Of a stretch of DNA of 64,000 nt, positions 44,343 to 53,369 are shown piece after piece (position 1 is the stretch's first letter; every line of letters starts with the position of its first letter). A program made the translations under genes and the position numbers. The notes below the pieces were generated by a model. That model worked only from the letters and a program-made list of their open reading frames with translations, searched no databases and was not told the origin of the DNA. The stretch covers positions 1 through 64,000 of the forward strand of contig JBBRCE010000012.1 in NCBI GenBank assembly GCA_038205115.1, in the 5' to 3' direction. The DNA comes from JBBRCE01 sp038205115 (GTDB lineage: Bacteria; Planctomycetota; Planctomycetia; Pirellulales; JBBRCE01).

Positions 44343-45608
44343 TTAGTCCGGCACAAACGATTGGTGGGTAGTCGACTCGCGAACTTGCCTGGAATCTGGC
44401 TCGTAGGTGCGGACTTTGATCTGCACGCCCCGCAAGGCGTAAGGAAACGGCGCCGCGCTTTTGCGTTCGCCCGGATCGTCGGAATCGAGCCCGTCGGTCG
44501 AAACCGCTACCGAATTATATGTGGTCGATTCGTAGACGCTGTTCCAAGTGTCGTATGTGGCGGGATAGGCATTGGGATAACTGGTCGGCGGAGGGACGCT
44601 GGTCGAGTTCTGTGTGCCGAAATAGGACGCGCCGCCGTAATGCAGATCCACGTAGGCGCCGTAAGCGGCTGCCGTGCCCGATTTCGGATAGCCCAAGTCG
44701 CCAGGTGCCAGCGCCAGTCCGCTGGTTACGTAAACGGGTGCCGCGGGATCCCAAACCTTGAGATCGAAACCCAGCACGTGCGTCAAAATAATATCTTCAT
44801 CGGAGCGCGTTTTTGTGGTGTCCAGTTCGGCCAGCGTTTTGATCGCGGGCCAGTTCTTGACGCCAGAAATTTGGCCGCTGACGGCATGCTGAAAACGACA
44901 TTCGCGGCGGGCGAGATCCGAAAGCGAATTGAGCACCACCGTGCTGCCAACCTGCCGAGCGGAAAGATCGTACTTGGTCTGAAAATCGTCGATGTTGGTG
45001 CCAGCCACAACCCGCACATCGGCATCCGGCATCACCAGCAGCAGGCGGCGATAAAGGTTTCGCCAAGGCACCGTCGGGGCTTGACCGGCAACCGCCGGGT
45101 TGGGCAACGTGCGGGTGTACCAAATGACTTCGGCAATGGGCGAGGTCATGACCACGCCGTTTTTGTCCGGCTTGCCGACGAATGGCGCGCCGGTACTGCG
45201 TACGGTCATGAAGATGGCATCGTCCACGTCTCCCAGCAGGCGTCGCTCGACGAAGTCTTTGTAAATGTCGGCCGTTGCGGGCGATGATGGCGGTGGATTG
45301 GCATCCGAGCCCGGGCCTTCCAGAATCTCCAGGTAGCCGCCGGTGCCATCGCCGCGCTGCCACAGAAACGGCATGCAGATCAAACCGGCCAGGTCCGCGC
45401 GCAAGCGATCCGTGGCCGCCCGATGACGTTGGTTGGTTTCGATCGAAGCGCGCGCGCCCACGATCGAATTACTGACGTTGCCGAACATGGTGCTGACGGC
45501 AGCCATGATAATTAATGTCACCGCCAGGGCGACCAGCATTTCAATCAGCGTCAAAGCATGCCGAGATGCGGACAGACCGTGAGCGCGGCGGAAGTAGAGC
45601 TGCCGCAT
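44343..45608 (-). CDS. Prepilin-type protein, GspJ-like minor pseudopilin
   Basis: 421 residues from the ATG at 45608, chosen because GAGGAG lies 8 bases upstream; the frame continues 12 codons further. The prepilin segment ALTLIEMLVALAVTLIIMAA follows an N-terminal basic leader. The rest resembles GspJ-type minor pseudopilins: an alpha stretch (ATDRLRADLAGLICMP) then beta-rich domains with VVMTSPIAEVIWYTR and RNLYRRLLLVM. A large low-complexity Ser/Tyr/Pro segment (about residues 325-380) is unusual. The position after the cleavage site is Leu rather than Phe (A-L-T-L-I-E). It is presumably the tip or minor component of a type II secretion-like pseudopilus. Confidence 0.85.
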   Translation of the reverse strand: MRQLYFRRAHGLSASRHALTLIEMLVALAVTLIIMAAVSTMFGNVSNSIVGARASIETNQRHRAATDRLRADLAGLICMPFLWQRGDGTGGYLEILEGPGSDANPPPSSPATADIYKDFVERRLLGDVDDAIFMTVRSTGAPFVGKPDKNGVVMTSPIAEVIWYTRTLPNPAVAGQAPTVPWRNLYRRLLLVMPDADVRVVAGTNIDDFQTKYDLSARQVGSTVVLNSLSDLARRECRFQHAVSGQISGVKNWPAIKTLAELDTTKTRSDEDIILTHVLGFDLKVWDPAAPVYVTSGLALAPGDLGYPKSGTAAAYGAYVDLHYGGASYFGTQNSTSVPPPTSYPNAYPATYDTWNSVYESTTYNSVAVSTDGLDSDDPGERKSAAPFPYALRGVQIKVRTYEPDSRQVRESTTHQSFVPD

Positions 45609-45742
45609 GGAATCATCTCCTCGATCAGAAAGTGTTTGCCCCACGTCACAGCCGGAGATTCGCGGGCCCGCGCCGGCTCAAACAGGGCGGAGCAAAATCG
45701 GCACTGCCCGAACGGGCGCAGCCATTTCGCTCAACTGTCTCC

Positions 45743-45771
45743 ATTGCAATGTAGTTTACGGTCAAAGTCAA
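45743..45771 (-). promoter_or_regulatory. Candidate sigma-70-type promoter for the GspJ-like operon
   Basis: On the minus strand TTGACT (45771-45766) is 17 bp from TGCAAT (45748-45743). It would give a leader of about 130 nt. Consensus match only. Confidence 0.35.
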
Positions 45772-45821
45772 GGGATATTGCCTGCGAATCGCGATTTCGC
45801 TACTGTCCGCAGCAGTTTGGT

Positions 45822-46499
45822 TCAGCCGCTGCCGCTGGCATTTTTTGCCGCACGCCGCGGCTTGGCGACTTTTGTCGGCTTGGCCAACTCCAAACTTCGC
45901 CAACAATACCAACTGGCGATTGTCGAATACGGCTGCCAGGCGGCACCAATTTGCAGACAGGTGGCGCGGTTGGGTAGTTCCGCAAGCTGGTAGAGCTTTT
46001 GAATGGCGCTGCGCACGCCCAAGTCATCGAGCGGAAAAACGTCGATCCGGCCGAGCGAAAAGATCAAAAACATTTGTGCGGTCCAGCGACCAATGCCTTT
46101 GACTTGCGTCAGCTCGGCAATGATGGCGTCGTCGGTGCGGCGTGCGATTCCAGCGAGTTGCACCGTGCCGTCGCTGACTTTAGCGGCCAGATCGTGCATG
46201 TAGCCGGCCTTTTGCGGCGAAAGGCCCACGCCGCGCAACTGTTCGATTGACATTGCGGCCACGTTATCCGGCGTAATACCGCCGCTGGGGGCCAGATGAT
46301 CGATCAACCGCTGTCGGATCGATCGCGCGGCGCTGGTGGAAATTTGCTGCGAAATGATCGAGCGAACCAGCATTCCAAACCGATCGCGCTCGGGACGCAG
46401 TTTGAGCGGCCCCACTTGAGCGATCACGCGGGCAATCACACGATCGCGGCGGTTGAAGTGCGCGCAGGCGGTGGCAAAGTGTTTGGTCGTAATGGGCAT
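45822..46499 (-). CDS. DNA-3-methyladenine glycosylase, HhH-GPD (AlkA-like)
   Basis: 225 residues from the ATG at 46499 (MPITTKHFATACAHFNRRD); 37 upstream residues in the same frame are Arg-rich and non-homologous. The HhH-GPD fold is visible: FGMLVRSIISQQISTSAARS, the hairpin ELTQVKGIGRWTAQMFLIF and the catalytic Asp segment RIDVFPLDDLGVR. It excises alkylated bases such as 3-methyladenine. A basic C-terminal tail (KPTKVAKPRRAAKNA) probably helps DNA contact. It starts one base after the stop of the ECF sigma factor gene and is thus probably co-transcribed with it. Confidence 0.93.
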   Translation of the reverse strand: MPITTKHFATACAHFNRRDRVIARVIAQVGPLKLRPERDRFGMLVRSIISQQISTSAARSIRQRLIDHLAPSGGITPDNVAAMSIEQLRGVGLSPQKAGYMHDLAAKVSDGTVQLAGIARRTDDAIIAELTQVKGIGRWTAQMFLIFSLGRIDVFPLDDLGVRSAIQKLYQLAELPNRATCLQIGAAWQPYSTIASWYCWRSLELAKPTKVAKPRRAAKNASGSG

Positions 46500-46500
46500 G

Positions 46501-47136
46501 CTACGACTTCTCCTCGCCCGGCTCGTCGCCAAACAGCGCGCGCAAGCGTCGCATGGCGCGGAGGTATCGCATGCCGGCGGCCGCCTCGCTGAGTTCGAGC
46601 GCGGCGGCAACCTCGCTATTGCTGAGTTGCTCGAAGTGCCGCATCAGCACGACTTCGCGATCGGGTTCGTCGAGCTGATCGATGGCGGCTTGAAAGCGTC
46701 GTTGCAATTCGTGCCAAGTGGCCGCGGCGGCTGGCGTGAGTTCGCGATCTTCAATGCCCATGGCCAGGTCGAGCGTGGAGCGGTCGAGAAACGCGGCGGC
46801 CACCAGCGGCTGTTCGCGGTCGAGACTTCGGCGGGCAGCCACGCGATGTCGGCGATGGGCGTCGATGATTCGATCTTTGGCCATATGCCGCAGCCATAGA
46901 TGAAATGGCATTACCGGATTTTTCAGATAATCTTGCAAGCGGCGGTTGGCTTCGACCATCACATCTTGCACGATGTCGCTGGCGTCGACACGGCGTTGCA
47001 GAACGGGGTCCATCCGCAGATCGACCATTCGCCGCAGCGCGTCGCGGTGCCGTTCGAGCAGCGCGTTGACGGCGGCCAGATCGCCGGCCTTGGCGGAGGC
47101 CAGTAATTCGCCAGTCTGTTCTTGTTGAGGCCACAT
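46501..47136 (-). CDS. ECF-type sigma factor (planctomycete family)
   Basis: 211 residues from the ATG at 47136 (MWPQQEQTGELLASAKAGDL). Another in-frame ATG lies 15 codons upstream. Region 2 reads RVDASDIVQDVMVEANRRLQ and HLWLRHMAKDRIIDAHRRH; region 4 reads LQRRFQAAIDQLDEPDREVV, then EQLSNSEVAAALELSEAAAG as the HTH. The structure matches ECF factors numerous in planctomycetes. No anti-sigma factor gene follows; instead a DNA glycosylase gene does, and a large FHA protein is encoded divergently. The trigger is unknown, but DNA damage repair would fit the operon partner. Confidence 0.9.
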   Translation of the reverse strand: MWPQQEQTGELLASAKAGDLAAVNALLERHRDALRRMVDLRMDPVLQRRVDASDIVQDVMVEANRRLQDYLKNPVMPFHLWLRHMAKDRIIDAHRRHRVAARRSLDREQPLVAAAFLDRSTLDLAMGIEDRELTPAAAATWHELQRRFQAAIDQLDEPDREVVLMRHFEQLSNSEVAAALELSEAAAGMRYLRAMRRLRALFGDEPGEEKS

Positions 47137-47424
47137 GCGAGAGAAACGCCCTGGTTTTTCGGGATTCGCGTCGACAACCATTAGAGTCAAAATCGGTTCC
47201 GAACGCCATCCGCGACGGCTGTCGGACGCGGTCCGGCAGTCGCGTTGCCAGCCGCACATTCCGCACGACCCGCCGGCTTAGCAAAATTTCCGTCACCGGC
47301 ACTGGCCGCAAGAGCGTGGCGTTTTGACAACATCCGCTACGCGAGCTAGAGAATTGATGAAGGATCGTTTTCGTCAACCACCTTGCCGCCGCTGGCTCTC
47401 CTGAAGTCCCGGAAAACTGTTGTT

Positions 47425-50400
47425 ATGGAAAGCTCCGCATCCACCTCGCGAAACGATTCCACCCTCGCAAAACCGTTTGGCCAGCTTTCGTTACGCGTTC
47501 ATGGCACGCAGTACGATGGGCAAGTCATCCAACTGCAAGGGCCGAAGTTCACCATCGGCTCCGGCGGCAACTGCACGCTGCGACTGAACGCTCGCGGCGT
47601 GGCCCCGGTACAATTTTTGATCTATCGCGGACTCGGACAGACGATTGTGCGCCCATGGGCAGACAGTTCGCGGCTCAACGGCGCAGCATTTGTCGACGCC
47701 CCGCTTAGTGTGGGCGACCGGCTGGGATTTGGCCCGATCGAGTTCGAAGTGATCGAATCGTCGGCCGCGGAAGGCGCCGCTACGTTGCCGGTTGCAAAAG
47801 CCGAGCACCGCGCCGAGTTTTCAACGGAGTCGGCCAGCATCGTTCACGGCGCTGCGGCCGATGTCACGGAACTGCGCGACCGGTTGGAGTTGGCTAATCG
47901 CCAAGGGCGGCGTCGCGCTCGTAAGCTGATTGAGAAAATGCGCGATTTCGAGCGTCGCCAACTGCGTTTGGCCGCCGAACGTCAGTCGCTCTCGCACGAC
48001 CAGCAACACGTTGCGGCCCAGCGCGATCAGTTTGCCGTGCAACGTCAGCAATTCGACGCTCAGCAGCAGCAAGCGGATCAACAATTGACCGCGGCCAGCC
48101 AGCGCATCTCCGCGCAGTCGCACGAACTGCGTGCCAAGCTGGCCGAATTGGCCACTCAGCGCGATGCGTTGATGACCGAGCGCGCGGCTTGCGATCAGCA
48201 GCAGCGCGTAGCGCTGTTGAACATTCAAAATGCCGAAGCCGATTTGACCGCGCGTCGCCACCGTCTGACCGAAGAACTCAACCAGTTTGCCGGCGAGCGT
48301 CGCAAGTTGGAAACGACTCGGGCCGTTTGGCAAGCCGAGCAAGCCGCGGTGGCCATGCACGCCGCCGAGCAAAGCCGTCAACTCGATCTGGCCGCCGAGG
48401 ACATTCGCCGTAAACAGGCCGATCTCGACGCCGCCCAACAGGCCTGGCAAATGCAGCAGCAGCGGCTGGAAGGCCAATTGCAGGCCAGCGAGCAACAGAT
48501 CGACCAACTCCGCGAGCAATTGAGCATCGATCAAGCCGCGCTGGCCGCACAACAACGCTCGATGCTCGCCGAGCAGCAGCATCACCAGCTCGAATTGGAA
48601 CAGGCCGCGGCCGATCTGCGCCGCCGATCCAGCGAACTCGATCAGCGCCAAGGGATGCTCGAATTACAGTCCGAGCAATTGCAGTCCGACCGCGTTCGTT
48701 GGGAGAGCGAGCGGGCCGAACTGCGCCAGGATCTCGGCAATCAATCCGAAAACTTACGCCGCCAGATTGCCACGCTGGAAGACGAGCGGCAAGCATTTTT
48801 CGCCATTCGCGACCGCTGGCAGAGCGAGCAGCATTGTCAGCAGAGTGAACTTGCCGACCGCCAAACTGCGCTGCAGAATCAGCTCGATCAGCTAACCCTG
48901 CGCGAACGGACGCTCGGTCAAGAGCAGTCGCAATGGGCAGCGCAGTGTCAGCAATCGGCCGATCAGTTCGCCGACCAACAACAACAGTTCAGCCGCCAGG
49001 CGAGCGAAATCGAGCAACGACAACTCGATTTGGAACATTTGCGCAGCTCGTTGCACCACGATGGCGAGGCCCTGCTGGCCCAGCGTGTTTCGCTGGAAAT
49101 CGCCCAGCGCGAACTGACGACAGCCATCGAATCGCATCGCGCGGAGACCGCCGTGGCCCAGCTGGCCGACGGAGGCACCGCCAGCGGCCAGCGCGATGCC
49201 GGCCGAGAACTCGAACTTCGGCAAGCGGAACTCGATCTGCGGCAGACGGAGCTGGAGGCACGCCTGGCCGAAATGGAAACGCGCGGCGGCGAATTGCAAA
49301 CCTGGCAAGCGATGCTCGATGCGCGGCAACATGATCTAGAAACGGCACAGGCGGATTTGTCGGCGCAACGCGACCAGCTCGCTGCTCGGCACGACCAACT
49401 TGCCGCGGATCGCGCCGCGCTGCATGCACTGCAGGCGGAACTACATTCGTACCACGACCAGTTCGCCGCGCGGCAGACAGAATTCGAGACCCAACGCGCC
49501 GACCTCGCTCTCCAAGCCCTGGAACTGCAATCGCGGCAGACGGAGTTCGAGTCGCGGCAGTCCGAGCCGACCAATCGAATTGCGCCCGCTAGTGATTCGG
49601 ACGCGCCGCCCGCAAGCGGCAGCGAATGCGAGCCACTCAGCGTCATCGAGCAAGCTGCCGTCCGGTCGGTCGATCTGAACGCAGGCTTGCATGGCCCGCA
49701 GTCCGGTTGGGAAGCTGAACGTGGCGAATTGCTCGGGCAACTGCAACAACTCCGCGAGGAAATCGAGCGACTGCAAGCGGAATTGGCCATTCGCCGCTTG
49801 ATCGCGCCGTCGGCGAATCTTGCGGCGGACGCCGCCGACATCGAGCACAGACCACTGGCGACAGACAGCGATTCGCAATCGCTGCAAAACGGCTGGACGC
49901 AACTTGCCGGCGAGCGACAAGCTTTCGCAGCAGACATGCAACTGCAACGGCATGAACTCGATCAGCGTTCAGCGACGCTCGACGCGCGCTCCGCACAGTT
50001 GGAACAGCAACTTGAGCAGTTACTGGAGCACCGCGAACATCTGGCAAATCAAGCAAACACCTGGAACGAAGTGAAGGCCGCCGAGGAACTTCAACTGCAG
50101 ACGCAGGCCGAACAACTGTCGCAAGCGCAGGCACAATTGCAAGCGTTGGCCGACTCGCAATCGCGGCATCCGGCGGCAAGTTGGGCGGCAAGCGAAAGCG
50201 CCGGCAGCGACGCAGCCGATGACGTTTCCAGCAATCAACCGGCAGCGCTGCATGCCAGCGGCAGCCAAGACGACGACCATGATTTGATCGAACGCGAAGC
50301 GGCCGCGGCGGCGCTGCAGTGGCGTCGCGGGCCGGCGCAGGCCGAAGTCGATTCGATTCTGGCTTTGTCGAACGGATCCGATTATCAGCAGCATGCCGCA

Positions 50401-51375
50401 ACCGAACCCGAATTTGCGGACTCGCGCGCGGAATTGCTGGCGGATGACCAGCCGACCGGCGCTGGCCCGTCCGAGAGCGACGCGGCGGACGTTGAATCGC
50501 CCGGCGAGCGCGATATTTTTGCCCGCCTCCGCGCACTGGCGCTATTGAAGAACGATACGGACTCCACCTCGGAATCGCCGCAATCGAACGATTCCCGAGC
50601 GTCAGCCGAGTCGCGTTCGCTTTCGGCTTACGAGCGATTCAGTCAGAACCAAGCCCAACTCGCCGCTCAAGAGGCGGCCGACGCGGACCGGCGCAGTGGT
50701 GGCTCGCCGATGGCCGAGAGTTCGTCAATCGCCCACGATCGATGCGACAGTGACACTAACGACGAAGCCAACGAAGACGCTGCGGACGAACGTGCGCAGC
50801 CGCAACGCGCTGCGCATCCTTCAGCCAGCGGCGACAGCGAGACCGGCGAAGAAGAATCGGTCGAAGACTACATGGCGCGGCTACTGAACCGCATGCGGAG
50901 CGACAAGCCCACAGCTTCGTCGGTTAGCAAGAGCGAAGCGCCGTCCAAGCCCGCGCCCGTTGCCAAGCCCATCGAGCCGGTTGTTGCCGAACCGCAGCTC
51001 GAACCTTTGAAATCGCTGCCGCGTTCGCAAGCGCCCGAGTTTGGTGCCGACCTTTCGGCAATGCGCGAACTGGCCAATCAGAGCGCCAGGGCGGCAATCC
51101 ACACGCATCAACGCAAGAGTATCGTGCTTCGCGTGGCCGAGCAATCGGCAGTCGGCGCGGGCGTCGCGGCGCTGGGCGGCGGGCTCGTCTGGTGGTCGAA
51201 CCTGAAAGACACCACGCCGCTGTACGGCGGCCTGGGTGCAGTGACGTTCGGTCTGGCATGGATTGGCTGGGCGCTTTTCAAGGTGTTGTCGATTGGTTCC
51301 CGCCCTGCGGAGGCAAGCTCAGACGATCAACGCAAGTTGTCGCAGCCGGCCAAAACCGAACCGGCGGCCTTGTAG
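47425..51375 (+). CDS. Very large FHA-domain/coiled-coil membrane protein
   Basis: 1316 residues from the ATG at 47425. An N-terminal FHA domain (about 15-110) includes KFTIGSGGNCTLRL and LNGAAFVDAPLSVGDRLGF. A huge Gln/Ala/Glu/Leu-rich coiled coil spans about 130-880, very rich in repeats such as LDQRQGMLELQSEQLQ. An acidic Ser/Asp-rich disordered region (about 880-1190) follows. Two C-terminal helices (about 1235-1290) separated by LKDTTPLYG end in a short tail. FHA domains bind phosphothreonine, so this is likely a membrane-tethered phospho-dependent scaffold for a Hanks-type kinase pathway. It is divergent from the ECF sigma factor gene. I do not recognise a named family; similar layouts are frequent in planctomycetes. 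Confidence 0.85.
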   Translation: MESSASTSRNDSTLAKPFGQLSLRVHGTQYDGQVIQLQGPKFTIGSGGNCTLRLNARGVAPVQFLIYRGLGQTIVRPWADSSRLNGAAFVDAPLSVGDRLGFGPIEFEVIESSAAEGAATLPVAKAEHRAEFSTESASIVHGAAADVTELRDRLELANRQGRRRARKLIEKMRDFERRQLRLAAERQSLSHDQQHVAAQRDQFAVQRQQFDAQQQQADQQLTAASQRISAQSHELRAKLAELATQRDALMTERAACDQQQRVALLNIQNAEADLTARRHRLTEELNQFAGERRKLETTRAVWQAEQAAVAMHAAEQSRQLDLAAEDIRRKQADLDAAQQAWQMQQQRLEGQLQASEQQIDQLREQLSIDQAALAAQQRSMLAEQQHHQLELEQAAADLRRRSSELDQRQGMLELQSEQLQSDRVRWESERAELRQDLGNQSENLRRQIATLEDERQAFFAIRDRWQSEQHCQQSELADRQTALQNQLDQLTLRERTLGQEQSQWAAQCQQSADQFADQQQQFSRQASEIEQRQLDLEHLRSSLHHDGEALLAQRVSLEIAQRELTTAIESHRAETAVAQLADGGTASGQRDAGRELELRQAELDLRQTELEARLAEMETRGGELQTWQAMLDARQHDLETAQADLSAQRDQLAARHDQLAADRAALHALQAELHSYHDQFAARQTEFETQRADLALQALELQSRQTEFESRQSEPTNRIAPASDSDAPPASGSECEPLSVIEQAAVRSVDLNAGLHGPQSGWEAERGELLGQLQQLREEIERLQAELAIRRLIAPSANLAADAADIEHRPLATDSDSQSLQNGWTQLAGERQAFAADMQLQRHELDQRSATLDARSAQLEQQLEQLLEHREHLANQANTWNEVKAAEELQLQTQAEQLSQAQAQLQALADSQSRHPAASWAASESAGSDAADDVSSNQPAALHASGSQDDDHDLIEREAAAAALQWRRGPAQAEVDSILALSNGSDYQQHAATEPEFADSRAELLADDQPTGAGPSESDAADVESPGERDIFARLRALALLKNDTDSTSESPQSNDSRASAESRSLSAYERFSQNQAQLAAQEAADADRRSGGSPMAESSSIAHDRCDSDTNDEANEDAADERAQPQRAAHPSASGDSETGEEESVEDYMARLLNRMRSDKPTASSVSKSEAPSKPAPVAKPIEPVVAEPQLEPLKSLPRSQAPEFGADLSAMRELANQSARAAIHTHQRKSIVLRVAEQSAVGAGVAALGGGLVWWSNLKDTTPLYGGLGAVTFGLAWIGWALFKVLSIGSRPAEASSDDQRKLSQPAKTEPAAL

Positions 51376-51564
51376 AAAATCTTCGTCAAAACGGACGCAC
51401 CGGGCAGGCGAAGCCAAGCCTTGTTTCAATGCATCTTGTCGGGCGGGCTGCTGAGCTTTGTTGCAAAGCGGTGTGCTACGTGGACGACGGCAGCCACTCC
51501 AACCCGTTGATGACAAGCCATTTGCGGCCGAAGTCAGCAACTGGGCATGGAGCATGTTAAACGG

Positions 51565-51582
51565 TTGGCATATCAAATGCTT
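51565..51582 (+). promoter_or_regulatory. Sigma-54-type promoter of the nitrate-reductase-like operon
   Basis: TTGGCATATCAAATGCTT: the -24 GG (51567-51568) and -12 GC (51579-51580) are exactly 10 bp apart. Expected transcription start near 51592 gives a 47-nt leader to the start codon at 51639. Nitrogen-assimilation genes are classic sigma-54 targets, which supports the match. Confidence 0.6.
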
Positions 51583-51638
51583 ACAGTGGTCGGTTCTCGC
51601 GGTTTTTTCTTCCGCCACTGCCCACAGAACCGCTTGCG

Positions 51639-53369
51639 ATGCTGCTATCTGCCGATGCTCAACTTGATCGCACCGCGCGCGGAGTCGCAGGCGTCGATCT
51701 GATTGCCAGTTTGCTTCGCGAACAGCAAACGTTGAATACGGCCGTGGATCGATTTTCGCAGTTGCACGATGCGGCCGCCGTTCCGGAGCAAGCCCGCTAT
51801 TACCGCAATCTTATTCCGCTCAGTAAGCCGCAACCCGGCGAGCAGTATGCGTTCGAAGTCGATTTGGACACCTGCTCGGGTTGCAAGGCCTGCGTCACGG
51901 CTTGCCACAATTTGAACGGCTTGGAGGACCAAGAACTCTGGCGCTCGGTGGGTTTACTGCACGGCGGCAGTTCGCAACTTCCGGTGTTGCAGCATGTCAC
52001 CACGGCTTGCCACCACTGTGTCGAACCGGCCTGCCTGGAAGGCTGCCCGGTAAAAGCCTACGACAAAGATCCGATCACCGGCATTGTCCGTCATTTGGAC
52101 GATCAATGCATTGGTTGCCAGTATTGCATTTTGAAGTGTCCTTACGACGTGCCCAAGTACAGCAAGTCAAAGGGCATCGTTCGCAAGTGCGATATGTGCA
52201 GCAATCGGCTGGCGGTGGGCGAAGCGCCTGCCTGCGTGCAGGCGTGTCCGAATCAAGCCATTCGGATTGCCATCGTTAGTAAGCAGGCAATCATCGAAGA
52301 AAGCGAAGGCGGCGTGTTTTTGCCGGGCGCGCCAGAACCGCGTTACACGCTGCCGACCACGGTTTATAAAACCGCGCGCACTTTGCCGCGTAATTTGCTG
52401 CCGGCCGATTATTACTCCGTGCAGTCTAGCCATAGCCATCTGCCGCTGGTGGTGATGCTGGTGATGTCGCAGATGTCGGTGGGCGCGTTTGTGATCGAAC
52501 GGTTTTTAACGACCTGGTCCACTTGGTTCAGCGATCCGCAACTGGGCAACTTCCGCTTAGCGCATTTGGTCGGCGCAATCGGTTTGGGCGTGCTGGGTTC
52601 GGTGGCCGCGGTCGGTCACCTGGGGCGGCCGCTGTATGCCTTTCGCGCGATCATCGGCCTGGCCACGTCGTGGTTGAGTCGAGAAATTGTGGCCTTTGGC
52701 GCGTTCACGGGCTTAGCGTCGGCCTACGCCGGCAGCGCTTGGCTCCAGCAGCGCGGCCTGGCGATTTCGCCGGCGCTACTCAACATGTTAGGCGCAAGCG
52801 CGGCGCTAGCGGGTTTATTCGGCGTGGTTTGCTCGATCATGATTTACGTCGACACCCAGCGTCCGTTCTGGGACGGGACTTCGACAACTCTGAAATTCAT
52901 GCTCACCGGCGTGGTGCTGGGCTTGCCGACCGCGTTATTGATTTCACTCTTTGCGGCGCTCGCCAGCCAATCGCTGACGCTCACGCAAGTGATGAACGAG
53001 TACGGAACCCTGTTGTGCCGCGCAACGCTGGTGGCCGTCGGCGTCAAGTTGCTGTACGAATGCCTGATCTTCACACACCTCCGCAATAAGCATCAAACCC
53101 CGCTGAAGCGCACGGCGCGGTTGATGACCGGCGAATTACGCCAAGCGGTCGTGTGGCGATTCGCGCTGGGCATTTCAGGCGGGTTGCTGCTGCCGGCAAT
53201 CCTTTTAGCGCAACCGTGGTCCGGCGCGGGGCAAGTTACGCAGTCGGTGTTGTTGCTGATAACCGCGACGGCCCTGTTTGGCCTGTCGCTGGCCGGCGAA
53301 CTGCTGGAACGTTATCTGTTTTTTACGGCGGTCGTCGCGCCCAAAATGCCGGGATCGTTGCCATCATGA
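51639..53369 (+). CDS. Fused Fe-S ferredoxin and DmsC-like membrane anchor subunit
   Basis: 576 residues. The first 230 residues carry the four-cluster ferredoxin pattern of DmsB/NrfC-type subunits: CSGCKACVTACHN, then CHHCVEPACLEGCP, CIGCQYCILKCPYDVP and CDMCSNR...CVQACPNQA. From about residue 265 to the end there are eight or nine helices (first LPLVVMLVMSQMSVGAF) with the DmsC-type pattern GHLGRPLYAFRAI and SWLSREIVAFGAF. The subunit therefore combines electron transfer and quinol-oxidising membrane anchor in one chain. Its stop overlaps the ATG of the Mo-enzyme gene (ATGA). It would feed electrons from the quinone pool to the catalytic subunit. Confidence 0.92.
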   Translation: MLLSADAQLDRTARGVAGVDLIASLLREQQTLNTAVDRFSQLHDAAAVPEQARYYRNLIPLSKPQPGEQYAFEVDLDTCSGCKACVTACHNLNGLEDQELWRSVGLLHGGSSQLPVLQHVTTACHHCVEPACLEGCPVKAYDKDPITGIVRHLDDQCIGCQYCILKCPYDVPKYSKSKGIVRKCDMCSNRLAVGEAPACVQACPNQAIRIAIVSKQAIIEESEGGVFLPGAPEPRYTLPTTVYKTARTLPRNLLPADYYSVQSSHSHLPLVVMLVMSQMSVGAFVIERFLTTWSTWFSDPQLGNFRLAHLVGAIGLGVLGSVAAVGHLGRPLYAFRAIIGLATSWLSREIVAFGAFTGLASAYAGSAWLQQRGLAISPALLNMLGASAALAGLFGVVCSIMIYVDTQRPFWDGTSTTLKFMLTGVVLGLPTALLISLFAALASQSLTLTQVMNEYGTLLCRATLVAVGVKLLYECLIFTHLRNKHQTPLKRTARLMTGELRQAVVWRFALGISGGLLLPAILLAQPWSGAGQVTQSVLLLITATALFGLSLAGELLERYLFFTAVVAPKMPGSLPS

